From Thermodesulfobium narugense DSM 14796 (GTDB lineage: Bacteria > Thermodesulfobiota > Thermodesulfobiia > Thermodesulfobiales > Thermodesulfobiaceae), in the NCBI RefSeq assembly GCF_000212395.1, contig NC_015499.1, positions 461,501 through 525,500 of the forward strand: DNA of 64,000 nucleotides, written 5' to 3'. Shown here piece after piece: positions 40,006-50,918 of the stretch. Below the pieces are notes generated by a model, which worked only from the letters and a program-made list of their open reading frames with translations, had not been told where the DNA came from and did no database searches. The position numbers and the translations under genes were made by a program. Every line of letters begins with the position of its first letter. Within the stretch, counting starts at the first letter, position 1.

Positions 40006-42084
40006 ATGAAACGAGGTTTTTCTATTGAACAATTAAGAAATATTGGTATTGCAGCGCATATAGATGCGGGCAAAACTACTACAACTGAAAGGATTCTGTT
40101 TTATTCTGGCAGAATCCACAAGGTTGGTGAAGTTCATGAAGGTACTGCAACTATGGACTGGATGCCCCAGGAGAGAGAAAGAGGAATAACGATAACTTCG
40201 GCAGTAACTACTGTGGAATGGAAGGGTTGTAGAATTAATATTATTGACACTCCAGGCCACGTGGACTTTACCATCGAAGTAGAACGTTCACTAAGAGTAT
40301 TAGACGGAGTCGTAGTTGTACTGTCTGCTGTTGAGGGCGTTCAACCCCAATCTGAAACTGTATGGAGACAAGCTACTAGATATGAAGTCCCAAGAATCGT
40401 ATTTGTAAACAAGATGGATAGGGTAGGAGCGGATTTTTTCAGAGTGGTAGCTGACATGAGAGAAAAGCTTAGGGCTCCAGTGGTTCCTATTCAAGTTCCG
40501 ATGGGAGCAGAGGATAATTTCTTAGGAGTAATAGATATAATTGAAAGAAAGGCATATATGTGGATTGGAGATAAAAGTGGAAGAGATTATGAAGTTTCCG
40601 ATGTGCCTGATGAATACAAAAAAATAGTAGAAGATTGTAGAGAAAAACTTGTTGAACACGTTGTGGAAAACGACGAGGCTCTTCTGGACAAATATATGAA
40701 CGGTGAAGAGATTTCCCTTGAGGAGATTAAAACTGGTATCAGAAAATCTACAATTGAAAATAAGCTTATACCAGTTTTATGTGGAACTGCGTTTAAGAAT
40801 AAAGGCATTCAGCAGCTTATGGATGCTGTAGTTGACTACTTGCCATCTCCAAGTGATATACCTCCTGTCAAGGGAATCAATCCAAAAACTGAAGAAACCG
40901 AAATAAGACTTCCATCGGAAGATGAGCCAATAGCAGCTCTTGCTTTCAAGATTGTGTCGGATCCGTATGTTGGCAGGTTAACATATATAAGGGTATACTC
41001 TGGCGAAATAAAAGCAGGTTCTTACATTTACAATGTTAACAAAAGGTCTAAAGAAAGGGTCGCAAGGCTTCTTCAGATGCACGCGAACCATCGAGAAGAG
41101 ATACCTGCAGTTTATGCTGGAGACCTTTGTGCGGTAGTGGGTCTTAGGGATACTGTTACCGGTGATACACTTGCCCAAGAAGATAAGCCAATAATTTTGG
41201 AATCAATTCATGTACCAGAACCTGTTATATCGGTAGCTATAGAGCCCAAGACTAAAGCAGATCAAGAAAAGCTTTCCGTAGCTCTCCAAAAGTTATCCGA
41301 AGAAGATCCTACCTTTAGGGTGAGCATTGATCATGAGACGGGTCAAACTATTATTCAGGGAATGGGAGAATTACACCTTGAAATAATTATCGATAGGCTC
41401 TTAAGAGAATTCAAAGTAGAAGCAAAGATTGGAAAACCGCAAGTTTCTTATAGGGAAACTATTAGGCAGCCCGTCAAAGCTGAAGGAAAATTTATACGTC
41501 AGTCTGGCGGTAGAGGTCAATATGGGCATGTTTGGATAGAACTAACTCCTACTGAGCAGGGTTCTGAATTTGTATGTGAGAACAAGATTGTTGGCGGAGC
41601 GATTCCAAAGGAATACATTCCTGCGGTAGAGGCTGGAATAAGAGAAGCTATGCAATCTGGAGTCTTGGCGGGATATCCTGTTGTAGATTTCAAGGTTACA
41701 ATTTTTGATGGTTCATATCACGATGTAGACTCTTCTGAAATGGCATTCAAGATTGCTGGTTCAATGGCATTTAAAGAAGCTATGTCAAAAGCAAAACCAG
41801 TTTTGCTTGAGCCAATTATGAGCATTGAAATTGTAGTTCCAGATGATTATCTTGGTGAAGTTCTTGGAGATATTAATTCTCGAAGAGGTAGGATTGACGG
41901 TATGACTACTAGAAATGGCGTACATATTATCAACGCACTTGTACCTCTTTCTGAAATGTTTGGCTATGCAACTGATTTGAGATCCAAGACCCAGGGTAGA
42001 GGAACATATACTATGGAATTCGATCACTACGAAGAGGTTCCCAAGAACGTAGCCGAAGCAATTATTGCATCAAAAAAGGGATAG
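40006..42084 (+). CDS. fusA: Elongation factor G
   Basis: The 692-residue translocase GTPase. G1 is [16 protein letters not shown]2 lies in [11 protein letters not shown]3 is DTPGHVDF and G4 is [10 protein letters not shown]. Domains II-V follow to the normal length, with [11 protein letters not shown] in domain IV. A GTG at 40000 is also in frame, but GGATGGAG ends there, so the ATG at 40006 is chosen. It follows rpsG in the classic str order. Confidence 0.98.
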   Translation: MKRGFSIEQLRNIGIAAHIDAGKTTTTERILFYSGRIHKVGEVHEGTATMDWMPQERERGITITSAVTTVEWKGCRINIIDTPGHVDFTIEVERSLRVLDGVVVVLSAVEGVQPQSETVWRQATRYEVPRIVFVNKMDRVGADFFRVVADMREKLRAPVVPIQVPMGAEDNFLGVIDIIERKAYMWIGDKSGRDYEVSDVPDEYKKIVEDCREKLVEHVVENDEALLDKYMNGEEISLEEIKTGIRKSTIENKLIPVLCGTAFKNKGIQQLMDAVVDYLPSPSDIPPVKGINPKTEETEIRLPSEDEPIAALAFKIVSDPYVGRLTYIRVYSGEIKAGSYIYNVNKRSKERVARLLQMHANHREEIPAVYAGDLCAVVGLRDTVTGDTLAQEDKPIILESIHVPEPVISVAIEPKTKADQEKLSVALQKLSEEDPTFRVSIDHETGQTIIQGMGELHLEIIIDRLLREFKVEAKIGKPQVSYRETIRQPVKAEGKFIRQSGGRGQYGHVWIELTPTEQGSEFVCENKIVGGAIPKEYIPAVEAGIREAMQSGVLAGYPVVDFKVTIFDGSYHDVDSSEMAFKIAGSMAFKEAMSKAKPVLLEPIMSIEIVVPDDYLGEVLGDINSRRGRIDGMTTRNGVHIINALVPLSEMFGYATDLRSKTQGRGTYTMEFDHYEEVPKNVAEAIIASKKG

Positions 42085-42162
42085 TTTTTAAGTTTTTTAA
42101 TGTGTGGAGTTTCAAATTACTTAAATAAAAATTAATAAAAAAAGTTTTTGGAGGGTAAAGAA

Positions 42163-43380
42163 ATGGCAAAAGCGAAATTTGACCGAACAAAGACACACCT
42201 TAACGTTGGTACCATTGGTCATATTGATCATGGAAAAACTACTTTGACTGCAGCTCTTACAATGACTCTTGCTGCTGCAGGAAAGGCTCAGGCAAAGAGA
42301 TATGAGGATATTGACTCTGCTCCTGAGGAAAAGGCAAGAGGCATTACGATTAACATTGCTCACGTTGAGTATGAAACAGAAAAGAGACACTATGCACACG
42401 TAGACTGCCCAGGACACGTGGACTACATCAAGAACATGATTACTGGTGCAGCCCAGATGGACGGAGCAGTTCTTGTAGTAGCAGCAAACGATGGGCCAAT
42501 GCCTCAGACAAGAGAACATATTCTTCTTGCAAGACAGGTAGGAGTGCCATCTATTATAGTCTTTATGAACAAGATTGATATGGTAGATGACCCTGAACTC
42601 CTTGATCTAGTAGAGATGGAAACAAGAGACCTTCTCTCTTCTTATGAATTTCCTGGAGACGAAATACCTATAATAAGAGGTTCTGCACTAAAAGCTATTG
42701 AAGCCCTTCAAGCAAACAGCTCTCTTCAAAGAGGACAAAATGAATGGGTAGACAAGATATGGGAGCTTGCAGATGCTCTAGACTCCTACATCCCAGACCC
42801 ACAAAGAGACATAGATAAGCCATTCATCATGGCAATTGAAGACGTCTTCACAATCACAGGTAGAGGAACAGTAGTAACAGGCCGTATTGAAAGAGGCCGC
42901 ATAAAGCCAGGAGATGAAGTAGAGATAGTAGGATTTTCCATGCAACCAAAAAAGACAGTCTGTACATCTGTAGAGATGTTTAGAAAGATATTAGACGAAG
43001 GCATAGCAGGAGACAATGTAGGGTGTCTTCTAAGAGGTATTGACAAGGACGAGGTAGAAAGGGGACAAGTCCTTGCAAAGCCAGGTTCAATCAAGCCCTT
43101 CACAAAGTTTAACGCAGAGGTATACGTCCTTAAAAAGGAAGAAGGCGGACGTCATACCCCATTCTTCAACGGATATCGTCCACAGTTCTACTTCAGAACC
43201 ACAGACGTAACAGGTACAATAAAACTTCCAGAAGGCGTAGAGATGGTAATGCCTGGAGACAACATAAACATGCTTGTAGAGCTTATATCTCCAGTAGCAA
43301 TTGAAGAAGGACTTCGTTTTGCAATACGTGAAGGCGGCAGAACTGTAGGTGCTGGCGTTGTCACTAAGACACTCGAATAG
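42163..43380 (+). CDS. tuf: Elongation factor Tu
   Basis: The 405-residue aminoacyl-tRNA-delivering GTPase: [40 protein letters not shown] and [21 protein letters not shown] precedes the ATG at 42163; an in-frame TTG at 42148 lies within that site. The codon choice in the last two thirds (AGA, ending A or C) is more biased than in neighbouring genes, as expected for the most abundant protein. Confidence 0.98.
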   Translation: MAKAKFDRTKTHLNVGTIGHIDHGKTTLTAALTMTLAAAGKAQAKRYEDIDSAPEEKARGITINIAHVEYETEKRHYAHVDCPGHVDYIKNMITGAAQMDGAVLVVAANDGPMPQTREHILLARQVGVPSIIVFMNKIDMVDDPELLDLVEMETRDLLSSYEFPGDEIPIIRGSALKAIEALQANSSLQRGQNEWVDKIWELADALDSYIPDPQRDIDKPFIMAIEDVFTITGRGTVVTGRIERGRIKPGDEVEIVGFSMQPKKTVCTSVEMFRKILDEGIAGDNVGCLLRGIDKDEVERGQVLAKPGSIKPFTKFNAEVYVLKKEEGGRHTPFFNGYRPQFYFRTTDVTGTIKLPEGVEMVMPGDNINMLVELISPVAIEEGLRFAIREGGRTVGAGVVTKTLE

Positions 43381-43392
43381 TTGGTGATGATA

Positions 43393-43698
43393 ATGCGTCA
43401 AAAAATTAGAGTTAAGATAAAGTCATACGATCACAGAACGTTGGACCAGTCGGTAAAAAGGATTGTTGATACTGTTCAAAGAACAGGAGCTGTAGTGCAT
43501 GGTCCAATTCCGCTTCCTACAAGGCGCGAGCTGTTTTGTGTGATTAGATCTCCTCATATAGACAAGGATTCACAAGAACACTTCGAAATTTTAACTCACA
43601 AAAGACTAATCGATATAGTTGATCCTACACCTAGGACTATGGACGCTTTAAGAGACCTAGATCTACCCGCAGGAGTTGATATAGAGGTTAAGGTGTAA
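43393..43698 (+). CDS. rpsJ: 30S ribosomal protein S10
   Basis: A 101-residue S10/NusE, part of the 30S head and of transcription antitermination complexes. Motifs: [28 protein letters not shown] and [10 protein letters not shown]. The ATG at 43393 follows GGTG by six bases; upstream in-frame TTG, GTG and ATG codons (43381-43389) overlap that site. It directly follows tuf, so the str and S10 operons are joined. Confidence 0.97.
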   Translation: MRQKIRVKIKSYDHRTLDQSVKRIVDTVQRTGAVVHGPIPLPTRRELFCVIRSPHIDKDSQEHFEILTHKRLIDIVDPTPRTMDALRDLDLPAGVDIEVKV

Positions 43699-43717
43699 GA
43701 GAGGAGGAAAACTCGCA

Positions 43718-44344
43718 ATGGGTAAGATGTTTATGGGTTTAGTTGGAAAGAAAATAGGCATGACGAGTTATATTACACCATCAGGCGTAATACCGGTGAC
43801 AGTTGTGCAGGCTATAAAGGGAACCGTTGCTGACAAAAGAACGATTGAAAAGGATGGATATGAGGCAATTAGAGTAGCTTTTCAAGAGTGCTCTGAAAGA
43901 AAAATAAATAAACCTGAGCTTGGACTTTTTAAAAAAGCTTCTATAAAACCTCATAAAAAGATTGTAGAATTCCAGAACAGCAATTTGAATGTTGGAGATA
44001 CCTTAGATATATCTATGTTTTCAGTTGGTGACAGCATTAACGTTACAGGAATTACAAGAGGTTTCGGTACTGCTGGTACTATCAAAAGGTGGAAGTTCCA
44101 AAGAGGGCCAATGAGCCACGGTTCGAAGAACATTAGGAAAATCGGTTCAACAGGAGTAGGGACAGGAATGAGCAAGATAATAAAAGGAAAGAAAATGCCA
44201 GGTCATATGGGCAATGTTAAAAGAACTGTTAAGAACATATCAGTAGTTGATCTTATGCCTGAAGACTATCTGGTAATTCTTAAAGGCTCTATTCCTGGAC
44301 ACAAAAACTCCTTTGTTATTCTGTACAAAGGAGGAAATGCATGA
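43718..44344 (+). CDS. rplC: 50S ribosomal protein L3
   Basis: A 208-residue 23S rRNA-binding protein whose long loop reaches the peptidyl-transferase centre. It shows GLVGKKIGMTSYI at the start, GFGTAGTIKRWKFQRGPMSH in the loop, and GKKMPGHMGN. GAGGAGG lies upstream. It overlaps rplD by four bases. Confidence 0.97.
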   Translation: MGKMFMGLVGKKIGMTSYITPSGVIPVTVVQAIKGTVADKRTIEKDGYEAIRVAFQECSERKINKPELGLFKKASIKPHKKIVEFQNSNLNVGDTLDISMFSVGDSINVTGITRGFGTAGTIKRWKFQRGPMSHGSKNIRKIGSTGVGTGMSKIIKGKKMPGHMGNVKRTVKNISVVDLMPEDYLVILKGSIPGHKNSFVILYKGGNA

Positions 44345-44952
44345 TTTCTGTATATGATTTAGAGGGAAATAAAGTTAAAGAAATTGAATCCAATTTAACT
44401 GGTATTAAAGACAATTCGCACGTTGTTTATATGCAGGTTGTAAGAGAATTGGCAGGAATGAGATCTGGCAGCGCTTGCACCAAGACGCGCGGAGAGGTAA
44501 GAGGCGGAGGGAAAAAACCTTATGCACAAAAACATACCGGTAGAGCCAGACATGGATCAATTCGATCTCCGATATGGAGAAAGGGCGGAATTACATTTGG
44601 GCCAAAACCCAGAAAATATAGTTTTTCCCTGCCTAAAAAAGTTATAAAGCTTTCCAGAAACATTGCACTTAAAAATCTTATTGATCAAGATAGATTTATT
44701 GTAGTGGAGAATCTTTCAAATATTGAACCAAAAGCGAAGTTTGCTTCTAATTTTGTAAAAAAACTTCCTGGAGAAAATTGTAAAAGTTTAATAGTTATAG
44801 ACGATTACTTCGAAAACGTTATGCGCGCTTTTGCAAACCTCCCTAATTTTAAAATAGTTGACGTCAATAATTTAAAGGTAGCCGACATTCTTTGGTCTCA
44901 AAGAGTAATTTTGACTCCCGAGGCTTTAGAGTGCCTAGAGACCTGGAGGTGA
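44341..44952 (+). CDS. rplD: 50S ribosomal protein L4
   Basis: A 203-residue exit-tunnel protein with the extended loop TRGEVRGGGKKPYAQKHTGR and RHGSIRSPIWRKGG. In E. coli it also represses the S10 operon. The start ATGA overlaps rplC. Confidence 0.97.
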   Translation: MISVYDLEGNKVKEIESNLTGIKDNSHVVYMQVVRELAGMRSGSACTKTRGEVRGGGKKPYAQKHTGRARHGSIRSPIWRKGGITFGPKPRKYSFSLPKKVIKLSRNIALKNLIDQDRFIVVENLSNIEPKAKFASNFVKKLPGENCKSLIVIDDYFENVMRAFANLPNFKIVDVNNLKVADILWSQRVILTPEALECLETWR

Positions 44953-44958
44953 TAAGAG

Positions 44959-45252
44959 ATGTTTGACCCATATCGCTATGTAATTAAGCCTGTTGTTACC
45001 GAAAAGAGCACGGATTTGGCTGGAAAATACAATCAATATACTTTTATTGTTAGTAAAGATGCTAATAAAACGTCTATTAAGATGTCTATAGAAGAAATTT
45101 TCAAGGTTAAGGTAAAGGATCTTAAAATAATTAACGTCAAGGGTAAACCTAAAAGAATGGGAAGAAATGTCGGTTTAACCTCTTCTTTTAAGAAAGCCAT
45201 AATAACTTTGATGCCGGGAAATAAGATTGAGATCTTTGAAGGCGTTCAATAG
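44959..45252 (+). CDS. rplW: 50S ribosomal protein L23
   Basis: A 97-residue exit-site protein that docks trigger factor and SRP. It shows [30 protein letters not shown] and [23 protein letters not shown] overlaps the rplD end, six bases before it. Confidence 0.97.
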   Translation: MFDPYRYVIKPVVTEKSTDLAGKYNQYTFIVSKDANKTSIKMSIEEIFKVKVKDLKIINVKGKPKRMGRNVGLTSSFKKAIITLMPGNKIEIFEGVQ

Positions 45253-45266
45253 GGAGGTTAAGGAAT

Positions 45267-46097
45267 ATGCCTGTTAAGAGTTATAAACCATATACAGCAA
45301 GCAGAAGATTCATGACTGTTTCTTCTTTTGATGACCTATCAAAAGATAGACCAGAGAAATCGCTTATAAAGGGTTTGACCAAAACCGGAGGGAGAAATAA
45401 TTTTGGAAGAATTACATCAAGGTTCCGTGGTGGCGGTCATAAACGTTTGTATAGGCAGATCGATTTTAAAAGAGATAAAGATGGAATAGAGGCAAAGGTA
45501 GTTTCTATAGAATACGATCCGAACAGAAGTGCAAGGATTGCTCTTCTGAGTTATAAAGATGGTGAAAAGAGATATATTATATCTCCTGAGGGTCTAAAAG
45601 TAGGACAAACTGTGCTTTCTGGTCCTGAAGCAGATATAACAGTAGGATCTTGTCTTCCGCTGAAATATATCCCACTTGGTACTATTGTTCATAATGTGGA
45701 AATTTATCCCGGGAAAGGCGCTCAGCTAGTTCGTTCTGCAGGAGCAGGTGCACAAATTATGTCTAAAGAAGGTAATCTAGTTAGCTTAAGGATGCCTTCG
45801 GGTGAAGTAAGATTTGTCAATAGCAATTGTAAAGCTACTATTGGACAAGTTGGTAATTTGGATCATGAAAACGTTTCTATTGGCAAAGCAGGAAGAAAAA
45901 GATGGTTAGGAAGAAGACCTCATAATAGAGGATCGGCAATGAACCCAGTAGATCACCCACATGGTGGTGGAGAAGGCAAGGCTCCTATTGGGCATCCAGG
46001 TCCATTAACTCCATGGGGCAAGCCAACTTTGGGCCATAAGACAAGAAAAAGACATAAACCATCAGACAAATATATCCTTCGCAGGAGAAATAAATAA
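45267..46097 (+). CDS. rplB: 50S ribosomal protein L2
   Basis: A 276-residue core protein near the peptidyl-transferase centre: [36 protein letters not shown], then [18 protein letters not shown], whose histidine is the functionally important one. Basic tail [21 protein letters not shown] lies upstream. Confidence 0.98.
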   Translation: MPVKSYKPYTASRRFMTVSSFDDLSKDRPEKSLIKGLTKTGGRNNFGRITSRFRGGGHKRLYRQIDFKRDKDGIEAKVVSIEYDPNRSARIALLSYKDGEKRYIISPEGLKVGQTVLSGPEADITVGSCLPLKYIPLGTIVHNVEIYPGKGAQLVRSAGAGAQIMSKEGNLVSLRMPSGEVRFVNSNCKATIGQVGNLDHENVSIGKAGRKRWLGRRPHNRGSAMNPVDHPHGGGEGKAPIGHPGPLTPWGKPTLGHKTRKRHKPSDKYILRRRNK

Positions 46098-46122
46098 TGT
46101 TTTATATAAGGAGAGGATAGTT

Positions 46123-46401
46123 ATGGGACGTTCAAGTAAAAAAGGTCCTTATGTCCACCCAAAGCTTTTGAAGAAAGTGGATGAGATGAACAGAACAGGA
46201 GAAAAAAAGGTTATAAAAGTGTGGTCAAGAGCTTCTGTTATTATTCCAGAAATGGTTGGTCATACTTTTGCAGTTCATAATGGAAAGAAACACGTTCCGA
46301 TTTATCTGACTGAGGCTATGGTTGGTCATCGTTTGGGAGAATTTGTCCCAACAAGAACTTTTAAAGGTCATCCTGGTCATAGTGCAGCAGAACGTTCTTG
46401 A
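46123..46401 (+). CDS. rpsS: 30S ribosomal protein S19
   Basis: A 92-residue 30S-head protein that forms a pair with S13: [49 protein letters not shown]. Usual position between rplB and rplV. Confidence 0.98.
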   Translation: MGRSSKKGPYVHPKLLKKVDEMNRTGEKKVIKVWSRASVIIPEMVGHTFAVHNGKKHVPIYLTEAMVGHRLGEFVPTRTFKGHPGHSAAERS

Positions 46402-46423
46402 TATTTAGGTATAGGAGGAAATT

Positions 46424-46783
46424 ATGGAAGTTCGAGCTGTATCAAAATATGTTCGAATATCACCAAAGAAGGTACAAGAAATTATTCATCTGCTTCCTGG
46501 CAAGCAAGTTGACGTTGCTTTGAATAGTTTGAGTGTTATGCCTCATAAAGCTGCACGTATTCTTTATAAGGTTACAAAATCCGCTGTAGCAAATGCAGAG
46601 AATAATTTCAATCTGGATAGGAAAGATTTAATAGTTTCTAAAGCTTTTGCTGATAAAGGGCCAAGCATGAAAAGATTTACCCCAAGAGCATATGGGCGTG
46701 CTTTTCCAATATTGAAAAGAACCTCACATATTACTGTAGTAGTAGCTACTGCTGAATCTAAACAAAAAGGAGGCAAACAATAA
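46424..46783 (+). CDS. rplV: 50S ribosomal protein L22
   Basis: A 119-residue tunnel-constriction protein: SKYVRISPKKVQEIIHLLPG, ANAENNFNLD, and the loop FTPRAYGRAFPILKRTSHIT, which looks unaltered. Directly abuts rpsC with no gap. Confidence 0.97.
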   Translation: MEVRAVSKYVRISPKKVQEIIHLLPGKQVDVALNSLSVMPHKAARILYKVTKSAVANAENNFNLDRKDLIVSKAFADKGPSMKRFTPRAYGRAFPILKRTSHITVVVATAESKQKGGKQ

Positions 46784-47521
46784 GTGGGTCAAAAGGTACA
46801 TCCAAATGGGTTAAGAGTTGGAATAACAAAGGATCATATTACACATTGGTTTGCCCCAAAATCTAATTTTGGTCCTGATCTTGTACAAGATTTTAAAATA
46901 AGACAATTTATAAAAAAAGAGCTTAGCTCTGCCTTTGTTTCTAAAGTATTGATTGAGAGAAGAGGCTCTAAGGGTCAAGAAAAAATAAAGGTAATAGTAA
47001 GAACAGCAAGACCAGGTATGGTAATTGGTCGTGGAGGACAGGGCAGAGAAATATTGAGAAAAAAGCTTGTTGACGAATTCAAGTCTAACATAGAAGTAGA
47101 CGTGGAGGATATTCCAGTACCAGATCTTGATGCACAGCTAATTGCTGAGAATGTAGCTTCACAAATAGAAAAGCGTGTAACTTTTCGAAGGGCAATGAAA
47201 CAGGCTATTTTTAGAGCAAGGCGTTCTGGTGCCAAAGGAATAAAGATAATGGTAGGCGGTAGATTAGGCGGAGCTGAAGTGGCAAGAAGTGAGTGGCTTA
47301 GAGAAGGAAGAGTGCCCCTTCAGACGCTAAGGGCTGATATAGATTACGGTTTTGCTGAGGCGCACACCATATATGGCATAATTGGAGTTAAGGTATGGCT
47401 TTATGTTAACGATTTTGCTGAACACGCAAAATTTGCCTCGCCTATAATACCTGTTCCTGCAAGTGTAAAACATGAGAATTTGCCCTTAGAGGAAGGAGAA
47501 ATTGGCCATGATGATGCCTAA
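46784..47521 (+). CDS. rpsC: 30S ribosomal protein S3
   Basis: A 245-residue KH-domain protein at the mRNA entry site: GQKVHPNGLRVGI, RPGMVIGRGGQGREILRKKL (KH GxxG loop), SGAKGIKIMVGGRLGGAEVAR and REGRVPLQTLRADIDYGFA. The C-terminal 20 residues are acidic and variable. GTG start, with AAAAGGAGG in the end of rplV. Confidence 0.97.
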   Translation: MGQKVHPNGLRVGITKDHITHWFAPKSNFGPDLVQDFKIRQFIKKELSSAFVSKVLIERRGSKGQEKIKVIVRTARPGMVIGRGGQGREILRKKLVDEFKSNIEVDVEDIPVPDLDAQLIAENVASQIEKRVTFRRAMKQAIFRARRSGAKGIKIMVGGRLGGAEVARSEWLREGRVPLQTLRADIDYGFAEAHTIYGIIGVKVWLYVNDFAEHAKFASPIIPVPASVKHENLPLEEGEIGHDDA

Positions 47522-47936
47522 AAGGACAAAATGGAGAAAACCTCATCTTTTTCACCCTAGAAGAGTGGCTAAAAGAGGCAAAACATTGTTGCACGGTGAT
47601 TATGGTTTGGTTGCTTTAGAAGGTGGTTTTATCACTGCTAACCAAATTGAGGCAACTCGTAGGGTTTTAGCTAGAAGCTTTAAAAAAGTAGGTAAGGTTT
47701 GGATTAGAATATTTCCTCAGTTGGCAGTTACCTCTAAACCAGAAGAAGTCAGGATGGGCGGAGGAAAAGGTTCTCCTGAAACTTGGGTAGCTGTAGTAGA
47801 TCCTGGTAAAGTTATGTTTGAAGTGGGTGGAGGAGTTGAACCATCTGTTGCTAAAGAAGCTCTTAAACAAGCTCAATATAAATTATCTATAAGGACTAAG
47901 ATTATAGAGGCAGATAAAGGTGGTGACAACTCATGA
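47508..47936 (+). CDS. rplP: 50S ribosomal protein L16
   Basis: A 142-residue A-site protein: MPKRTKWRKPHLF, GDYGLVALEGGFITANQIEA, RMGGGKGSPETWVAVV. Three consecutive ATG codons (47508, 47511, 47514) could start it, and an in-frame TTG lies at 47502. GGAG upstream favours 47508. It overlaps rpsC by 14 bases and rpmC by four. Confidence 0.97.
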   Translation: MMMPKRTKWRKPHLFHPRRVAKRGKTLLHGDYGLVALEGGFITANQIEATRRVLARSFKKVGKVWIRIFPQLAVTSKPEEVRMGGGKGSPETWVAVVDPGKVMFEVGGGVEPSVAKEALKQAQYKLSIRTKIIEADKGGDNS

Positions 47937-48148
47937 GCTATAAAGAATCTGAAGAAATTAAAGAACTCTCTTCTATGGATGTTGAGACTTTGGAGAAAAA
48001 ACTTTTAGAGGCAAGACGTGAGTTGTTTAACTTTAGATTTCAACAAGCAACCAGACAATTGACTAGCACTTCTAAAATAAAAGACGTAAAAAGAAGAATT
48101 GCAAGAATTTTAACCCTCTTGGCCGAAAAGAAAAGAGGTGTCAGATAA
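47933..48148 (+). CDS. rpmC: 50S ribosomal protein L29
   Basis: A 71-residue two-helix protein beside L23 at the tunnel exit: [54 protein letters not shown]. It has a few more N-terminal acidic residues than usual. Overlaps the genes on both sides. Confidence 0.96.
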   Translation: MSYKESEEIKELSSMDVETLEKKLLEARRELFNFRFQQATRQLTSTSKIKDVKRRIARILTLLAEKKRGVR

Positions 48149-48423
48149 TGAAAAAACGTTTAAAAGGTGAAGTAATTTCAGATAAAATGGACAAAACTGT
48201 AATAGTAAAAGTAATCGAAAATGAGAAACACCCACTTTATAAGAAAACCATTAAAGTATTTGCTAAATTCAAAGCACACGATGAGACTAATGCTTGCAAA
48301 GTTGGAGATACAGTTGTAATAGAGGAATGTAGGCCAATTAGTAAGGAAAAACATTGGCGTGTCGTTGAAATTGTTTCGAGCAAGGAGGAAAATAACGATG
48401 CTTTGCGTTCAATCGAGACTTAA
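48148..48423 (+). CDS. rpsQ: 30S ribosomal protein S17
   Basis: A 91-residue OB-fold protein: [56 protein letters not shown]. Its C-terminal tail overlaps the first 26 bases of rplN, and the ATG shares one base with the rpmC stop. Confidence 0.97.
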   Translation: MKKRLKGEVISDKMDKTVIVKVIENEKHPLYKKTIKVFAKFKAHDETNACKVGDTVVIEECRPISKEKHWRVVEIVSSKEENNDALRSIET

Positions 48424-48766
48424 TGTAGCTGATAATACAGGTGCCAAGAAGGTTATGATTATAAGAATAATGGGAAAGAGTTTGGGAAAATATGCTGGAG
48501 TAGGAGATGTAGTAGTTGGTGTGGTAAAAGTTGCTCAACCTCATGGTATGGTTAAAAAGTCTGATATTGTTAAGGCTGTTATTGTGAGGACTCATAAAGA
48601 GATTAAAAGACCTGATGGTTCTGTAATAAGATTTGATGATAATGCTGCTGTGATAATAGATAACCAAGGAAATCCCCGAGGCACTAGAGTGTTTGGTCCT
48701 GTAGCAAGAGAGCTAAGAGACAAAAACTTTATGAAAATTATATCTTTGGCTCCGGAGGTTTTATGA
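48398..48766 (+). CDS. rplN: 50S ribosomal protein L14
   Basis: A 122-residue intersubunit-bridge protein: [54 protein letters not shown]. The ATG at 48398 follows AGGAGG inside rpsQ; an ORF start at 48359 is too early. Overlaps rplX by four bases. Confidence 0.98.
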   Translation: MLCVQSRLNVADNTGAKKVMIIRIMGKSLGKYAGVGDVVVGVVKVAQPHGMVKKSDIVKAVIVRTHKEIKRPDGSVIRFDDNAAVIIDNQGNPRGTRVFGPVARELRDKNFMKIISLAPEVL

Positions 48767-49101
48767 AAAACAAATTGGTGGAAAAGAGTAAATTGAGCGT
48801 AATAAAGGGCGATAACGTTTTAATAATATCTGGCAAAGATAAAGGCAAACAAGGTAAAATTATCAAATCTATACCAGATAAAAAGATGGTAGTTGTAGAG
48901 GGAGCAAATATTGTAACAAGGCACACAAAACCCAGTGCAAAAGGGCGTGGTGGTATCCAAAAAATTCCTGCTCCCCTTTTTGTTTCCAAGGTTATGTTGA
49001 TTTGTCCTAAATGTAAGAAACCAACAAGGGTCAAACATAAAATTGATTCTGAAGGCAATAAGCATCGTTACTGCTCGCATTGTAATGAAGTGTTTGATTA
49101 G
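48763..49101 (+). CDS. rplX: 50S ribosomal protein L24
   Basis: A 112-residue assembly-initiator protein with a KOW motif: [20 protein letters not shown]. It ends with a zinc-ribbon-like pair ([13 protein letters not shown] and CSHC), a variant seen in many thermophiles. GGAGG lies in the end of rplN. Confidence 0.97.
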   Translation: MKNKLVEKSKLSVIKGDNVLIISGKDKGKQGKIIKSIPDKKMVVVEGANIVTRHTKPSAKGRGGIQKIPAPLFVSKVMLICPKCKKPTRVKHKIDSEGNKHRYCSHCNEVFD

Positions 49102-49110
49102 GAGGTTTTT

Positions 49111-49656
49111 ATGAAAGCAAGGTTGAAAGAATTATATGATACGAAAGTAGTACCCTATTTAAAGGATAAATTTTCATATAAGAATGTTATGGAAGTGCCA
49201 AAGCCTGTGAAGGTAGTTATTAATATTGGTTTAGGTGAAGCTGTTCAAAACGCTAAAGCAGTAGATGCTGCCACAGAAGATCTTAAAGTGATTAGTGGTC
49301 AAAAACCTATAATTAGAAGAGCAAAGAAATCTATTGCTGCCTTTAAAATTAGGCAGGGAATGCCTATTGGGTTAAAGGTGACTTTACGCGGGCAAAGAAT
49401 GTACTACTTTCTTGATAAACTTTTTAACATTGCTCTTCCAAGGATAAGAGATTTCAAAGGGTTTTCTGATGATCACTTTGACGGAAGAGGGAATATAACA
49501 ATAGGTTTAAGCGAACAGCTTGTTTTTCCTGAAATAGAATATGATAAGATTGATAAGGTTAGAGGAATGAACGTTACTATTGTAACAACTGCAAAAACTG
49601 ATAAAGAAGCCAAAGAATTGCTGGGTGCACTTGGTTTTCCTTTTAGAAAAAGCTGA
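49111..49656 (+). CDS. rplE: 50S ribosomal protein L5
   Basis: A 181-residue 5S rRNA-binding protein: [68 protein letters not shown] lies upstream. About 50 bases separate it from rpsN. Confidence 0.98.
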   Translation: MKARLKELYDTKVVPYLKDKFSYKNVMEVPKPVKVVINIGLGEAVQNAKAVDAATEDLKVISGQKPIIRRAKKSIAAFKIRQGMPIGLKVTLRGQRMYYFLDKLFNIALPRIRDFKGFSDDHFDGRGNITIGLSEQLVFPEIEYDKIDKVRGMNVTIVTTAKTDKEAKELLGALGFPFRKS

Positions 49657-49708
49657 TTTTAAAGGTTTTTTGGAATTAAAAGTTTACCTTAAAGAAGGAG
49701 TGAAATAG

Positions 49709-49894
49709 TTGGCACGAAAAGGTTTGCTAGAAACATGGAAAAAGCCACCAAAATATTCTTCGCGACAAAAGAATCGTTGCCTTTTGTGTGGGAGACCGCA
49801 TGCATATTATCGTAAATTTGGTTTGTGTAGGATTTGTTTGAGAAAAATGGCTTATGAAGGTGTAATACCTGGTCTTAGGAAAGCGAGCTGGTAA
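49709..49894 (+). CDS. rpsZ: 30S ribosomal protein S14, zinc-binding type
   Basis: A 61-residue short S14 with two CxxC pairs ([13 protein letters not shown] and [12 protein letters not shown]) that bind one zinc. This is the type seen in Firmicutes, Thermus and archaea-like forms. TTG start with AAGGAG about nine bases before it. Confidence 0.97.
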   Translation: MARKGLLETWKKPPKYSSRQKNRCLLCGRPHAYYRKFGLCRICLRKMAYEGVIPGLRKASW

Positions 49895-49905
49895 AGGAGG
49901 TTTAT

Positions 49906-50298
49906 ATGCATACTGATCCAATATCCGATATGTTAATAAGGTTAAAAAATGCTAATAATGCAAAACAAGATGTTTTTACGCTTCCTGCTTCTAAGGAAAA
50001 AGAGTCAATATTGCAAATCCTAAAGCAGGAAAACTTTATTGAAGATTTCGAAAGAATTAAATCTAATCCACAAGATATTTTAAAAGTAAAACTTAAATAT
50101 ATCAACGGAAAAAGAGTTATCAGAGATGTAAAAAAAGTTAGCAAACCAGGACTTAGAATTTATGTAGGAAAAAACGATATTCCAAGAGTTTTAGGTGGCT
50201 TTGGATTAGCAATTCTCTCGACCCCTAAAGGCATAATGAGCGATCGTAGGGCCAGAAAAGAAGGAATTGGTGGAGAATTGCTGTGTATGGTCTGGTAA
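49906..50298 (+). CDS. rpsH: 30S ribosomal protein S8
   Basis: A 130-residue central-domain assembly protein: TDPISDMLIRLKNANNAKQD, KPGLRIYVGKNDIPRVLGGF, GIAILSTPKG-like LAILSTPKGIMSDRRARKEG. AAAGGAGG lies upstream of the ATG. Confidence 0.98.
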   Translation: MHTDPISDMLIRLKNANNAKQDVFTLPASKEKESILQILKQENFIEDFERIKSNPQDILKVKLKYINGKRVIRDVKKVSKPGLRIYVGKNDIPRVLGGFGLAILSTPKGIMSDRRARKEGIGGELLCMVW

Positions 50299-50363
50299 AA
50301 AATTGAATAATTTATGAGTTTAAAAGTTTTAGTTTCATTTATTTATAAGGTAGGTGATTAATT

Positions 50364-50906
50364 TTGTCTCGAATAGGGAAAAAACCTATAGCGATCCCAA
50401 AAGGAGTGAATGTTGAATTAGACACAAATTTAATAAAGATAAAGGGACCCTTAGGAGAACTAAGCCAGAATTTACCACCAGAAATAGATGTAAAGATCGT
50501 TGATAACAAGATTGAGGTAGAAAGGAAAAGCGATTCTAAAAGAGCAAGGGCATTTCATGGGCTTTTTAGAACTCTAATTGCAAATATGGTTACAGGCGTT
50601 TCTGAGGGATTTAAGAAGGGCTTAGAATTAGTAGGAACTGGTTATAGAGCACAATTACAGGGTAACAAGCTCGTAATGCAGTTGAGACACTCTCATCCGG
50701 TGGAGTTTGTCCCTCCTCAAGAGATTAAATTTGAGCTTGAAGGAAACAATAAGATCTGGGTGAAGGGCATTAGTAAGGAGCTTGTAGGTCAAATTGCTGC
50801 AAACGTACGTAAATCACTTCCTCCTGATTCTTATAAAGGCAAGGGTATCCGTTATATAGGTGAAGTCTTGCATCTCAAACCTGGAAAAGCTGGAACTAAG
50901 AAGTAG
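50364..50906 (+). CDS. rplF: 50S ribosomal protein L6
   Basis: A 180-residue two-domain protein near the GTPase centre: SRIGKKPIAIPKGVNVEL, ANMVTGVSEGFKKGLELVGT, PPDSYKGKGIRYIGEVLHLK. The TTG start is preceded by AGGTGA and lies 65 bases after rpsH. Confidence 0.97.
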   Translation: MSRIGKKPIAIPKGVNVELDTNLIKIKGPLGELSQNLPPEIDVKIVDNKIEVERKSDSKRARAFHGLFRTLIANMVTGVSEGFKKGLELVGTGYRAQLQGNKLVMQLRHSHPVEFVPPQEIKFELEGNNKIWVKGISKELVGQIAANVRKSLPPDSYKGKGIRYIGEVLHLKPGKAGTKK

Positions 50907-50918
50907 AGGAGGCTAATT

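Noticed and set aside
42600-43380. Codon-use shift in the later part of tuf suggesting transfer or conversion
   Set aside because: Strong codon bias is expected in tuf and no second copy is in the window for comparison.
43381-43392. Earlier in-frame starts for rpsJ (TTG, GTG, ATG)
   Set aside because: They overlap the GGTG ribosome-binding site; the ATG at 43393 has proper spacing and gives the usual S10 length.
46447-46460. ATATGTTCGAATAT match to the proposed ArsR operator
   Set aside because: It is inside rplV coding sequence (codons of KYVRIS) and so most likely a chance match; it also lowers confidence in the site at 35398.
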